Below are positions 51,507 to 60,024 of a DNA stretch of 64,000 bases, in pieces. This DNA comes from Akkermansiaceae bacterium. Lineage in GTDB: Bacteria > Verrucomicrobiota > Verrucomicrobiia > Verrucomicrobiales > Akkermansiaceae. The stretch spans positions 1 to 64,000 of the forward strand of contig CAIKDP010000209.1 in NCBI GenBank assembly GCA_903826205.1. The letters run 5' to 3'. The notes under the pieces are model-generated. The model was not told the DNA's origin. It ran no database searches and worked only from the letters and a program-made list of their open reading frames with translations. How positions within the stretch are numbered: position 1 is the first letter of the stretch; every line of letters begins with the position of its first letter. Both the position numbers and the translations under genes were made by a program.

Positions 51507-51545
51507 GGACTTTGCCTGTTTTTGTGAAAATTGTCTGAGCGAACG

Positions 51546-52031
51546 TCACTTCTCTGGCGCGGCGCTTGCGACGTCGCCATCAGAAGTTGGTTGTGCCTCC
51601 GTCTTATTCTTGAAGAGTCCCTTCGGGTGCGCCAAGAATCCAGCAATCATCATAGCCGCCATTCCGAGAATCGGTGCAATGACAATGTAGAAGTCCCAAA
51701 GCATCCCCCTCGGCGCATCGCTCATGTTGGCGTAAGAGACGTCAGTCTCAATGGCCATCCATGATGTCACGCCGCACGCCGCGATGCAGCCGAGTCGACG
51801 CGCGAGTCCTTCTCGTGCTGAGTATTCGTTCTTCAACAACCAGTGCCGCACAAAAAGGAAACCGAAGAGGGCCGTTGGTCCGAAAAAGGCGAGAAGCATG
51901 GAGAGGCCATAGGCAATACCCGAGATCGGGCCAAGAAGCCAGCACAGAACAAACCACACTCCGAGCATGATTGCATATGCGCGACCGCCGGTGAGTCGCC
52001 ATATCCGCCATTGTGTTACCGTTTCAATCAT
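51546..52031 (-). CDS. Polytopic membrane protein (161 aa), cargo block
   Basis: About four membrane segments (AYAIMLGVWFVLCWLLGPI; YGLSMLLAFFGPTALFGFLF; RRLGCIAACGVTSWMAI; FYIVIAPILGMAAMMIAGF) and a charged cytoplasmic tail (KNKTEAQPTSDGDVASAAPE). No family is recognised. It lies 39 bp upstream of the 116-aa membrane gene on the same strand. Confidence 0.75.
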   Translation of the reverse strand: MIETVTQWRIWRLTGGRAYAIMLGVWFVLCWLLGPISGIAYGLSMLLAFFGPTALFGFLFVRHWLLKNEYSAREGLARRLGCIAACGVTSWMAIETDVSYANMSDAPRGMLWDFYIVIAPILGMAAMMIAGFLAHPKGLFKNKTEAQPTSDGDVASAAPEK

Positions 52032-52085
52032 CGTCTATTCCTATGGGATGTCTGTGAAATCCAATTTTACTTCGCGACTGGCGGC

Positions 52086-53696
52086 TCATTCCTTGACTTC
52101 GTTCAAGTGGAACGGCGTCGGACTGACCTCCCATCCGGGGGAACCGTCTTTGGATCGCATTTCCGGATAGTGATGGCAGAGGAAAGGATAGACCAGATGG
52201 TAGGAACTGAGGCTGGTGTCCGAGAATTGTCGTGTGGGATTCGGGCCGTTGTACCACCAATGTGACGGATCGTCGTTCCACCAGACGCGTCCATCCGGAT
52301 ATGTTACCCCCGTCCACCTCGCCCCACCGTAATAGGATTTCCACGTCCTGTCGGGCACGGCCAACTTTCTATTATCCGCTTCGGGGCTTGATTCGAGAAG
52401 CCGCTTGACCAGCCATGGTTGGTCCACCGCATATGTCAGGGCCATGAGAAATCGGTCTGCCTCTTCCACTGTGAATCCATGCCATGACTCATGCTGGAAC
52501 GGGCTGCGAGTGGCCGTACTGAAGCTCCGAATCAGCGCTGCCGAGTCCTTCTTCCTCTCCATACGGATGATTTCTTGCTGGACGCCACCATAATCTCCGG
52601 TTCGGAATCGGATCTCGAAATGCCATTCAGGAGGGATCAGGATTTTGTAGTCAGGGCAATGGATTGGCGCATCCCCAACAAGAAGCTTCCACGCCTCCGG
52701 GCTGCGTCGGCCCTCCATTTCCACGCGGCGGAAATAATCCTCGCCCACTCCCTCCCACCACTTCCGGTAGGCGCGGGCCCGCAGACTGTCGGTTTCGTGC
52801 TGTCTGTTGAACGACATCCGCGTCAAGCATTCGAGTTGGGAGAATGGTATGCCTCCCTCGTCCCCTTTCTTCTCCAGATAGGTGATCACAGAAGGTATAG
52901 CTTCAGGCTTGGGGAGCGATTTCACATGAGGGTAATCGCTCTTGATATCATAAGTGTATTTCATCCATTTGGTGAAATCCCCCCACTCACCCTGGCGGGG
53001 AGTCTCTGTGGCATCGACCACCGCCTGCCGACTGGCCCGCCGCATCTTCACAGATGGATAATCCGCCCGGTCCTTCGGATTGGCCGGATCAGATAGACGG
53101 AAGAATCCCTCGCGAACGGTGAAATTATTGGGCTTTAATTTCCCTTTCCGGCGGTCATTATCTGCAATGTATCCCTCGATGAGGAGCACACGCAATTGAC
53201 TCCCTGGGGCGGGAGCAAAGAGGTTCCACTCTCGGCCGTAGAGGGTTTTCCTGTCTTTGTCATCCGGCATGCTGAGCAGGAGCGGCCATAACCGGATCAG
53301 GATCTCCGAGGCCTTTGCGGGATCTTTGAGATCATCGATAGCGGGAAGCCCGTCATAAAAGATGATCTCGTCGCTGAGCGAGCGATGATCGGACGGCGAT
53401 AAAGCGACCTTGCCAGGGTGTTCTTGCACGGGACCAATGATGTCGAACCGGACCGGCCCGGCCAAATTTGCGTATTCGTTAGGCGGCGAGCCGATGACGG
53501 TTTTCATTTCCCCGACCCAGTGCCGGCGGAGTTCCCATTCACCATCCGCGTTCCGGGCCATCCCCCCGGATTTCTCGACCAACGCGCGTGCACCGGTCAA
53601 GGATAGGATCGCGGTTTCGCCCGATTTTTCGTCAGCTTGCGCCATAGGAGCCACCGCAGCAAGCAAGATGGCGGCAAGTATGGATGGTGTCTTCAT
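52086..53696 (-). CDS. Secreted protein of unknown function (536 aa), cargo block
   Basis: The track ORF starts at 53783; ATG 53696 (MKTPSILAAILLAAVAPMAQADE) gives a clear signal peptide with cleavage after AQA. The mature part is rich in charged and Trp/Tyr residues, with WWEGVGEDYFRRVEMEGRRS, HYPEMRSKDG and a closing WWNDDPSHWWYNGPNP. No catalytic motif or domain is recognised. Base use is balanced and unlike the C-rich flanks. The following leftward gene lies 54 bp away. Confidence 0.75.
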   Translation of the reverse strand: MKTPSILAAILLAAVAPMAQADEKSGETAILSLTGARALVEKSGGMARNADGEWELRRHWVGEMKTVIGSPPNEYANLAGPVRFDIIGPVQEHPGKVALSPSDHRSLSDEIIFYDGLPAIDDLKDPAKASEILIRLWPLLLSMPDDKDRKTLYGREWNLFAPAPGSQLRVLLIEGYIADNDRRKGKLKPNNFTVREGFFRLSDPANPKDRADYPSVKMRRASRQAVVDATETPRQGEWGDFTKWMKYTYDIKSDYPHVKSLPKPEAIPSVITYLEKKGDEGGIPFSQLECLTRMSFNRQHETDSLRARAYRKWWEGVGEDYFRRVEMEGRRSPEAWKLLVGDAPIHCPDYKILIPPEWHFEIRFRTGDYGGVQQEIIRMERKKDSAALIRSFSTATRSPFQHESWHGFTVEEADRFLMALTYAVDQPWLVKRLLESSPEADNRKLAVPDRTWKSYYGGARWTGVTYPDGRVWWNDDPSHWWYNGPNPTRQFSDTSLSSYHLVYPFLCHHYPEMRSKDGSPGWEVSPTPFHLNEVKE

Positions 53697-53783
53697 GGCT
53701 GTAGGATGGTAATGAATCGTTTTCATATACCGAAATGCCAACGTTAGATGTGGAGGCTCCGGCGGGACAAGCTCCGAATTCAA

Positions 53784-54323
53784 CTAGGGACGTCTTCGCC
53801 GGTTTCCTCGCATGACTTGTTGTGCCTTTGGTAACGTGATCGTCAGTTTTCCTTCGGTTGCTGAAATGACGATGTAGGATTTACCCTCCTTATCAATCGC
53901 CATCTTCACCCCTCCCGTCGTCGGTCTATCCCGTTCAATATGATCGCCTGACCAGAATGAATCTTGGTAGAAGATGACGCGATGCTTATCCGGGGCAGCC
54001 TTCTCGGAAACAGTGATGATTCGGGTGCAGTTCTTCTCGTAAAGAGTTGATGTCAGTATCATGCCTCCAGCTAATTCAATCGATTTCTGGGCAGCATACG
54101 GCTTCGATGGTGGCTCCGAGTGATACCAAATGATTCGACCGTCTTTGATTCCGTCGGGAACATTCTCCTTCAGAAAATCATTTGTTTGTTCCTCTGTGGT
54201 AATTGGCGACTGCGTTCCATCACGAGCGACGTAGAAGATGTTCGCAGTCGGTTCAGCAGTAGCGATCCCAAGAAGAAACGGAATGCATAGGACACCAGGA
54301 AAGAATATTTTGATAGGTCTCAT
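53784..54323 (-). CDS. Secreted protein of unknown function (179 aa), cargo block
   Basis: The track start is 54338; ATG 54323 (MRPIKIFFPGVLCIPFLLGIA) gives a signal peptide. The mature part is beta-rich with NIFYVARDGTQSPITTEEQT, RIIWYHSEPPSKPYA and KLTITLPKAQQVMRG. It is the first gene of the leftward block. It may function with the 536-aa secreted protein 87 bp downstream. No family is recognised. Confidence 0.72.
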   Translation of the reverse strand: MRPIKIFFPGVLCIPFLLGIATAEPTANIFYVARDGTQSPITTEEQTNDFLKENVPDGIKDGRIIWYHSEPPSKPYAAQKSIELAGGMILTSTLYEKNCTRIITVSEKAAPDKHRVIFYQDSFWSGDHIERDRPTTGGVKMAIDKEGKSYIVISATEGKLTITLPKAQQVMRGNRRRRP

Positions 54324-54518
54324 TATTTGGCACAACATTATTGCTCAATGACTCTCAGCATTTGTCTTGGATAAGCCGCCGTTGGTGCAACAGAGCGCAA
54401 ATGCCGCTCGCCACGCCAGGCATCGTCCATTGATGCTAAAAGGAATCGTTTTCACAAACAGTCGTCTATCACGACAAACCCCGCCCCACAAGCGAATTCC
54501 CCAGTATCTTCCCCGGCC

Positions 54519-54546
54519 GCCCGCCTTATCACCCGGCGGGCTTTTT
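54519..54546 (+). terminator. Orphan intrinsic terminator
   Basis: GCCCGCC-TTATCACCC-GGCGGGC stem followed by five T. It closely resembles the terminator at 49537. Confidence 0.8.
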
Positions 54547-54556
54547 CAATGCTTCA

Positions 54557-54572
54557 GTCTGAACGTTCACAC
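54557..54572. repeat. 16-bp palindrome family, copy 10 (GTTCACAC class)
   Basis: GTCTGAACGTTCACAC, 10 bp after the orphan terminator. Confidence 0.9.
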
Positions 54573-54704
54573 ACGCTTCTCCGCATCCTCCCTTCAGCCT
54601 TCTAATCCAACAATTCTCATCTCCCCAATCTTCCTGCCCCTAATCTTCCCGCCTAACGTCTTCCTCTTCATTTCAGTATTTCAGCATTTACCCCAAACCA
54701 CCCC

Positions 54705-57700
54705 ATGTCCACACGCTCCGCCATCATCACCACCACCCCCACCGGCTATGCCGGGATTTACAGCCATTCTGATGGCTACCTCTCATGGACGGGAAACATC
54801 CTGTTCCATCGCATCACCACTCACGAACAGGCCGCCGCCCTCGTTGCCCTCGGCTCCATCCGGGGTCTCGACTGTCTCGGCGAGGCGGAAGCCTACGTCC
54901 GCGATTGCGGCGAAACCCCGTCCGATGCCAATGCCACCGTCATCGGCAAAACCGCCGCCGCCGTCGCCAAGCAAATCGGTCACGACGGCCACGTCTATCT
55001 CTTCGAGAACGGCGAATGGTCCCACAATGGCAAGCCCCTCATCGAAGTCATCACCCGTCCGGACATTGCCGCCGAGATTGCCAGACTCATTTCCCAATAC
55101 CCGGACCTCCCACCGCCACTTGGGGTCAATGGTCATCGGTCATTGGTCAATGGGAAAGAGGCTCCGCCACCCTCTGCACCAATGACTATTGACCAATCAA
55201 CCAGTGACGGCGGCAGCGCCGCCCATGCACGCTTCGCCTTCCGCTCCTACCAACGCGAAGACCTCGCCCGTTCCGCCGTTCACGATGGCGCCATCATTGC
55301 ATGGGATCCAGGTCTTGGCAAAACCATGGCCATTTTCGCCTGGCCCTTTCTCAAGCATGCCAAGCGCGTTCTCATCGTCGCCCCGGCCTCCTTGCACGAT
55401 CAAATCAAGAGGGAAGGGGAGTCCAAGTTCGGCACCAGCGTCACCCCCATCCCCGATCAGGAAACCGCCCTTTCCCTCATGCGATCTGGGAAGCTGCCGC
55501 TTCCCGGTCATCAGTCAATGGTCATTGGTCATTGGGAAGACAAGAACCGGGCCTTCTCTTCACCAGTGACCTATGACCAGTCAACCAATGACGGCGGCGC
55601 AGCCGCCTCTTCCTCTTCACCAGTGACTAGTGACCAGTCAACCAGTGACAACGCGGCTCTTCCGCGTTTCTTCATCACCGACTACCGCTGGCTCGGCTAC
55701 AATGGCGGCGACGAATGGTCCGATGGGGAAGGGGACATCACCGATGTCATTCGTCGCCGGCGCATGGCGGTCATTGCCCGCCACTTCGGCATGCCAGCCA
55801 GTGCCGTTGGCAATGCCGAAAAGGCCCTCTCTAACTGCAACAAAGCCTGCCCCGCCCATATTCTCCTCAGCGTGGCGGTCGATGCACCGCGCTCCGCCAT
55901 CAAGGCCGCCTATCGGGAACTCGCGCGTCTCTCCCATCCCGACCTTCACCCCGAGGACCCCACCGCCACTGCCCGCATGCAGCGTCTCAATGCCGCCCTC
56001 GAGTCCATGCTCAAGGGCCACGCCACCCAAATCGTCAAGGGACTTGACGATGAAGTCGCCGAAGCCGCCCCCACCATCGCCGCCCTCATGGCCGGTATCG
56101 GAGAAGAGAGATCGTGGATAGTGGATAATGGATCGCAGGTGAAAGATCAAGAACAGCGCGAACGCGCTTCTTCATCTACTATCGACAATCCACAATCTGC
56201 TATCTCTTCCACCCACTCCATCAAATGCCTCTTCACCCCCACGCTCTCCACCCTCCTCGCCGATTGTTTCGATTGCGTCGTCTGCGATGAAGCCGTCCGT
56301 CTCAAGAGCGGCGTCACCTACATTGCCAGTGGCGTCCTCGGCTTGCGGTCCAGGTATCGACTCGCCCTCACCGGTACACCTATCAAGAACCGCCTTCCCG
56401 ACATCTTCTTCCTCGCCTCATGGGTTTGCGGCAACTCCACCGAGCCCACCGCCCGCTGGCCCTATGGCAACACCACCGCCAACCGTGCCGCCTTCGCCAA
56501 CAACCACCTCGTCATGGAGCAAAACCTAACCAAGGAGGAAAAATCCCGCGACGAGGGGAACTTCAAATCCTATCGCAAGCAGACCAACAAGATCACCAAC
56601 GTCCATCGCCTCTGGAAACTCCTCGGTCCCATCGTCGCCCGACGCCGCAAAGACCAGATCGGCAACGACATCGTCAACAAGCTCATCCATCCCATCCGCG
56701 TCCAGCCCGGCACCGAACAACAGGCCGTCTATAAATGGCACCTCAGCAATCCGCCGGTCTGTGCCACTCCCATCGCCGCCCTCGGCGCGCAACTCCAATG
56801 CCTTCGCCAGGCCGCCCTCTGTCCGTGGTCCGCATCCCTTGCCCGCCACGGCCATTCCGGTGCCAAGTCCGCCATCAAGTGGTCGCCCAAAATGCTCGCT
56901 ATTCTCCACCTCGCCGCCGATCTCATGGCCAAAGGCGAGCAACTCGTCGTCTTCTCGCCCTTCCAGGAATTTTCCACTGCCCTTAAAGCCGCGCTCATGG
57001 ATGCCTCCGTCCCGTCACTTCTTTTGGATGGCCGCGTAAAAAACACACTCCGTGGTCCGCTCGCCGCCGATTTCAAGGCCCGCAAGTATCCCGTCCTCAT
57101 TGCCGGCATTGATGCCATGGGCGAGGGGCACTCCTTCGAGTGCGCCTCTCATCTCGTGATCCCATCCCTCTCCTGGGCCTACGACGCAAACCGCCAGGCC
57201 ACCGATCGCGTCCACCGGCTCACCTCCAAGAAGGATGTCACCATTTACGCCCTCATCACTGCCAACTCCATCGACGAACGCCTCGCCGCCATCTTCCAGG
57301 AAAAGGGCGATGCCTCAGATCTCGCCCTCGATGGCCGCCTCTTCGACGACGACAAGGAAGAAGTTTCCCTTGCCGACCTTATCCGCAGTGCTACCCTCGA
57401 TTTCGACCCCTCAGCCGCCACCCTGCCGGAATCTTCCCTCGTCAACGAATGGGATCTCACTCTCCGTTCCCGTCTCCAATCCGCCGCCCGTTTCTTCTCA
57501 AGGAGCGTGGGCGTCCCGCCCACATCCTCATCAATCTCTTCTCCCGTCCCAAGGAGTGTGGGCGTCCAGCCCACTACCAAAGCCACCACCAAGCCAGCCT
57601 CCGCTAACAAATCTTCTCTTGCGTCTTGCGTCTCCTCCCAGCCCGACCTCTTCACCCTCATGCCAAGCACCCACACACCCCCGGACTCGTCAGACAAGTC

Positions 57701-57842
57701 TGACTCTTCCCTTGCCTCTCCAAGCTCTGAGTCATGCGTCCCTCCTAACAAAATCATCCCATTCCCCGGCAAGCCCGTCAAGAAACCCCGACCCAAGCTC
57801 ACCCCCGAGCAAACCCGCCGCCTCGTCGAGCTCATGTTATGA
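54705..57842 (+). CDS. SNF2-type helicase with embedded J-domain and repeat-encoded linkers
   Basis: Of 1,045 aa, residues 1-120 form a module seen alone in plasmid and phage proteins (MSTRSAIITTTPTGYAGIYS ... SDGYLSWTGNILFHRI). The SNF2/DEAD-like core follows: WDPGLGKTMAIFAW (Walker A), RVLIVAPASLHDQIKREG (Ia), DCVVCDEAVRLKSG (DEAx box), LALTGTPIKNRL (III), LVVFSPFQEFSTALKAAL (IV) and ATDRVHRLTSKKDVTIYALI (VI-like). Between Ia and the DEAx box is a J-domain-like insert (APRSAIKAAYRELARLSHPD) with the HPD triad. Four linkers are encoded by short repeats (for example MTIDQSTSDGG, RSVGVPPTSSS, RERASSSTIDNPQSAISS). It probably remodels protein-DNA complexes of the element. The J-domain insert is unusual. 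Confidence 0.85.
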   Translation: MSTRSAIITTTPTGYAGIYSHSDGYLSWTGNILFHRITTHEQAAALVALGSIRGLDCLGEAEAYVRDCGETPSDANATVIGKTAAAVAKQIGHDGHVYLFENGEWSHNGKPLIEVITRPDIAAEIARLISQYPDLPPPLGVNGHRSLVNGKEAPPPSAPMTIDQSTSDGGSAAHARFAFRSYQREDLARSAVHDGAIIAWDPGLGKTMAIFAWPFLKHAKRVLIVAPASLHDQIKREGESKFGTSVTPIPDQETALSLMRSGKLPLPGHQSMVIGHWEDKNRAFSSPVTYDQSTNDGGAAASSSSPVTSDQSTSDNAALPRFFITDYRWLGYNGGDEWSDGEGDITDVIRRRRMAVIARHFGMPASAVGNAEKALSNCNKACPAHILLSVAVDAPRSAIKAAYRELARLSHPDLHPEDPTATARMQRLNAALESMLKGHATQIVKGLDDEVAEAAPTIAALMAGIGEERSWIVDNGSQVKDQEQRERASSSTIDNPQSAISSTHSIKCLFTPTLSTLLADCFDCVVCDEAVRLKSGVTYIASGVLGLRSRYRLALTGTPIKNRLPDIFFLASWVCGNSTEPTARWPYGNTTANRAAFANNHLVMEQNLTKEEKSRDEGNFKSYRKQTNKITNVHRLWKLLGPIVARRRKDQIGNDIVNKLIHPIRVQPGTEQQAVYKWHLSNPPVCATPIAALGAQLQCLRQAALCPWSASLARHGHSGAKSAIKWSPKMLAILHLAADLMAKGEQLVVFSPFQEFSTALKAALMDASVPSLLLDGRVKNTLRGPLAADFKARKYPVLIAGIDAMGEGHSFECASHLVIPSLSWAYDANRQATDRVHRLTSKKDVTIYALITANSIDERLAAIFQEKGDASDLALDGRLFDDDKEEVSLADLIRSATLDFDPSAATLPESSLVNEWDLTLRSRLQSAARFFSRSVGVPPTSSSISSPVPRSVGVQPTTKATTKPASANKSSLASCVSSQPDLFTLMPSTHTPPDSSDKSDSSLASPSSESCVPPNKIIPFPGKPVKKPRPKLTPEQTRRLVELML
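55124..55208. repeat. In-frame CAATGGTCATTGGTCAATGG repeat in the helicase
   Basis: Inverted CATTGGTC/GACCAATG units of the family at 47307, translated as GVNGHRSLVNGKE ... MTIDQSTSDGG. A second copy is at 55504-55650. Confidence 0.7.
55504..55650. repeat. In-frame double copy of the CATTGGTC family in the helicase
   Basis: GTCAATGGTCATTGGTCATT, then two copies of GACCAGTCAACCARTGAC, translated as GHQSMVIGHWED ... VTYDQSTNDGG ... VTSDQSTSD. The segment lengthens a linker between helicase motifs. Confidence 0.7.
56108..56210. repeat. In-frame GATAGTGGATAATGG / CCACAATCTGC inverted repeat in the helicase
   Basis: Related to 47951-48043 and translated in the same frame (RERASSSTIDNPQSAISS against RERTSSSTVHNPQSVISS in the methyltransferase). 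Confidence 0.75.
57497..57577. repeat. In-frame pair of AAGGAGTGTGGGCGTCCCGCCCACAT units
   Basis: Two copies (GTGGGCGTCCCGCCCAC and GTGGGCGTCCAGCCCAC hairpins), translated as RSVGVPPTSSS and RSVGVQPTTKA. A third copy at 60596-60628 is intergenic. Confidence 0.75.
57611..57712. repeat. In-frame TCTTGCGTCTTG and GTCAGACAAGTCTGAC units near the helicase C-terminus
   Basis: TCTTCTCTTGCGTCTTGCGT (57611-57635) and ACTCGTCAGACAAGTCTGAC (57681-57712) match families also present in the primase gene (34802) and at 44669 and 59469. They encode Ser-rich linker sequence. Confidence 0.6.
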
Positions 57843-57867
57843 TGAATCCAAAATCCACTTCACCCTT

Positions 57868-57905
57868 CGTTTCAAATTTCATGCTTAATACTTAGTGCTT
57901 TCCCC
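57868..57905. repeat. TTTCATGCTTAATACTTAGTGCTT repeat
   Basis: AT-rich unit found before the start of the next gene; relatives at 59950-60024 and 62261-62294, each just upstream of a gene start. Confidence 0.65.
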
Positions 57906-57907
57906 TC

Positions 57908-58477
57908 ATGCTCTTCCACGCCCTCCCCACCAGACCCACCAAGAACCCTCGTGCCGTCCTCAACTGGTGGGCCGTCCATGCCGAGACCCTAACACCTATC
58001 CGCATCCACTCCGGCAGTGGTGGGCGCATCGCTTTGGACATCGTCATTGATTCCGCTGCCCAGACCGTCGTCTTCGCCTCTCACCCTGATGCCGTTGCCG
58101 ATCCCGCCGCCATCGCCGCCGGAATCATGGAAGACCTCTCCGCCCACATCTGCCCAGGCTGCATCCTCCACTCCTCCAAGATCATCCCTCCCGGGCAAGC
58201 CGATCTGCCGGAGCACTTGATTGTCTTCGATGCCCTGGGCGAGCATCCCCACTTATGGCGCACTGCCGATCCGCACATGATCGTCCCCGTGGAGCATCAG
58301 GACATCTGTTTCAAGACCGAGGCCATCCTTGGCCAGCCCACCTACTTTCGCACCGCCACCGATCTTCCCGCCACCGGCTGGGAATACTGGTGGACCGAGT
58401 GCCAGCTTGCCATGAGGGAACTCGCTCCGGCCGTCGAAGCCATCCTCGATAAAGCCCCGGCCAAGACAAAGCAGTAA
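57908..58477 (+). CDS. Unknown soluble protein (189 aa)
   Basis: The protein has PRAVLNWWAVHAETLTPIRI, a beta-rich middle with Cys and His (DLSAHICPGCILHSSKIIPP, EHPHLWRTADPHMIVPVEHQ) and TGWEYWWTECQLAMRELAPA near the end. The Cys/His pattern could bind metal. No family is recognised. It starts directly after an AT-rich repeat and lies between the helicase and ParB-like genes. Confidence 0.65.
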   Translation: MLFHALPTRPTKNPRAVLNWWAVHAETLTPIRIHSGSGGRIALDIVIDSAAQTVVFASHPDAVADPAAIAAGIMEDLSAHICPGCILHSSKIIPPGQADLPEHLIVFDALGEHPHLWRTADPHMIVPVEHQDICFKTEAILGQPTYFRTATDLPATGWEYWWTECQLAMRELAPAVEAILDKAPAKTKQ

Positions 58478-58606
58478 GCCCTCCGGCCTCCGGCCGAAAA
58501 AAATTCTTGCCCTCCCCTGCAAGATTTTCCTTGTCCACCTCCGAGTTTCCGCGCAATGTTGCGCCACGCACCACACGGGACAAACACGCGCCACCCCATC
58601 CGTCTC

Positions 58607-58645
58607 CCATTTCAGCTTTCAGCTTTCCCAATTTCTGCTTTTTCC
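58607..58645. repeat. TTTCAGCTTTCAGCTTTCCCAATTTC repeat
   Basis: Pyrimidine-rich direct repeat of TTTCAGC; copies also at 60638-60724, 61100-61240, 62308-62347 and 62785-62824, always in gaps before gene starts. The gap 58478-58712 contains only this and a CAATGACC-type unit (58688-58716). Confidence 0.7.
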
Positions 58646-58687
58646 CATCCGTCCCATCCCTCCCATTCGTCCCATCCTCTTCTCTTC

Positions 58688-58716
58688 ACCAATGTCCAGT
58701 GACCATTGACCAATGC
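58688..58716. repeat. CAATGTCCAGTGACCATTGACCAATG unit
   Basis: Member of the CATTGGTC/GACCAATG family, overlapping the first codon of the ParB-like gene. Confidence 0.6.
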
Positions 58717-59894
58717 CCCCCATGAAATTCAAACCCACTCCACCCATCCCGGAAAACTCCCGGCTTAAGACCCTCGCCACTGGCACCGCGGAAGTCTTCA
58801 AGCTCGACCCCCGCAGCCTTTCCCGCGCACCCGGCTTCAACACTCGCTACGACTTCGGCGACATCGCCGCCCTCGCTGCCGACATCGAAGCCAACGGCGT
58901 CCTCGAAGCCCTCAAGGTTCGCAAGGACGGCAAGAAAATCTTCCTCGTCAATGGCCACCGCCGGCTCACCGCCATCGAACTCCTCATCAAGGAAAATCGT
59001 TGGCCCGCCGACCCCACCCGTCCCGGCTTCCCCATGCCCGTCCCATGCACCAGCGAAGGCAAGAACGTTTCTCCCACCGACCGCATTTTCATGATGCTCT
59101 CCCTCAACACCGGCAAGCCCTTCAATCTCCTCGAAAAAGGCGTTGCCTACACCCGCATCCTCGATGCCGACAAAGCCATCTCCGCCGCCGAAGTCGCCCG
59201 ACGCACCGGTGAAACCAAGCAGGCCGTCTCCAATGCCGTCACCCTCGTTAGAAAATCCAGTCCTCGGCTCATTGAGTTCATCAAGCAGGACATCCTCGCT
59301 CCCACCACGGTTCTTGAAATCGCCAAGGCCCACCACGACCACTCCGCCCAGGACCAAGCCGCCGCTGATGCCATCGCTGCCGCCACTTCCAACGGCCGCT
59401 CCCATGCCACCCCCAAGGACCTGCCCAAAGATCCATCCCTCCACCGGGTGGCGCACGCTTCCAGCGTGCCGCCCCCGGACCCGTCAGACCCGTCAGACTC
59501 CTGTCCACCTCCATTCATCGCCGATCTCTCCACAGAAGATCCATCCCTCCAAGGGGTGGCGCACGCTTCCAGCGTGCCACCTGCCGCATCCTGCGGCAGG
59601 ATCTTAAACCCCGACGCCCCCGCCGACCCCACTGCTTTCGAGCGTCTCCGCAACGCCCCTGCCACCAATCGCGACGGCTCATCCGGCACGGGTCCATCCG
59701 GCGGTCCGGGTGAAGGCTATGCCACTTGTGACAAGCGCCTCGCCAAAATCGAAACCCTTCTCGATGAACTCGGTCCTGCCGATTGCAATCAGGACCGCTG
59801 GAACACCATCGAACTCATCCTCGATTACCTCAAGGGCAATTACACCATCGCCACTCTCCGCACGCACCTAACCGAAGAAAGCACTAAATCATAA
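58713..59894 (+). CDS. ParB-like nuclease-fold/CTP-switch protein
   Basis: This 393-aa protein starts MPPMKFKPT; the second Met (58722) lies outside the upstream repeat and is equally likely. The ParB/Srx fold is clear: FNTRYDFGDIAALAADIEAN, GVLEALKVRKDGKKIFLVNG, HRRLTAIELLIKE, then an HTH (AEVARRTGETKQAVSNAVTL). Plasmid-type ParB paralogues bind element DNA in partition or transcription control; no ParA was seen in this window. The C-terminal region (about 245-330) includes translated repeats (RVAHASSVPP, GVAHASSVPPAASCGRIL), so repeat insertion has extended the linker. A final domain of about 50 residues (CDKRLAKIETLLDELGPADC) follows. Confidence 0.85.
   Translation: MPPMKFKPTPPIPENSRLKTLATGTAEVFKLDPRSLSRAPGFNTRYDFGDIAALAADIEANGVLEALKVRKDGKKIFLVNGHRRLTAIELLIKENRWPADPTRPGFPMPVPCTSEGKNVSPTDRIFMMLSLNTGKPFNLLEKGVAYTRILDADKAISAAEVARRTGETKQAVSNAVTLVRKSSPRLIEFIKQDILAPTTVLEIAKAHHDHSAQDQAAADAIAAATSNGRSHATPKDLPKDPSLHRVAHASSVPPPDPSDPSDSCPPPFIADLSTEDPSLQGVAHASSVPPAASCGRILNPDAPADPTAFERLRNAPATNRDGSSGTGPSGGPGEGYATCDKRLAKIETLLDELGPADCNQDRWNTIELILDYLKGNYTIATLRTHLTEESTKS
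59446..59501. repeat. In-frame half REP plus GTCAGACCCGTCAGAC unit in the ParB-like gene
   Basis: GGTGGCGCACGCTTCCAGCGTGCCG followed by CCCGTCAGACCCGTCAGACT, translated as RVAHASSVPPPDPSDPSDS. Confidence 0.75.
59553..59604. repeat. In-frame full REP-like element in the ParB-like gene
   Basis: Complete double palindrome of the 49111 family, translated as GVAHASSVPPAASCGRIL. Confidence 0.8.
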
Positions 59895-59949
59895 ATCCTA
59901 AATTCTAAACCAAGACAAGAACACACCGACTGTTGGCCCCTCTTCATCT

Positions 59950-60024
59950 CCGTTTAGAACTTCATGCTTAGTGCTTCTCCTCTATCTCTTCCGTTTAGAA
60001 TTTCATGCTTAGAATTTAATGCTT
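59950..60024. repeat. CCGTTTAGAATTTCATGCTTAG repeat array
   Basis: Three imperfect units; the last contains the ATG that the ORF track used for the exonuclease (60019). The true start is probably 60025. Confidence 0.65.

Larger units (their letters stand above)
54339..54704. other. Gap with orphan terminator and palindrome, right edge of the cargo block
   Basis: No gene was seen in 366 bases. It contains a rightward intrinsic terminator (54519-54546) with no rightward gene ending before it, a palindrome copy (54557-54572) and pyrimidine-rich sequence up to the helicase start. The terminator may belong to a gene displaced by the leftward block, or act as a leader attenuator. Confidence 0.5.
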
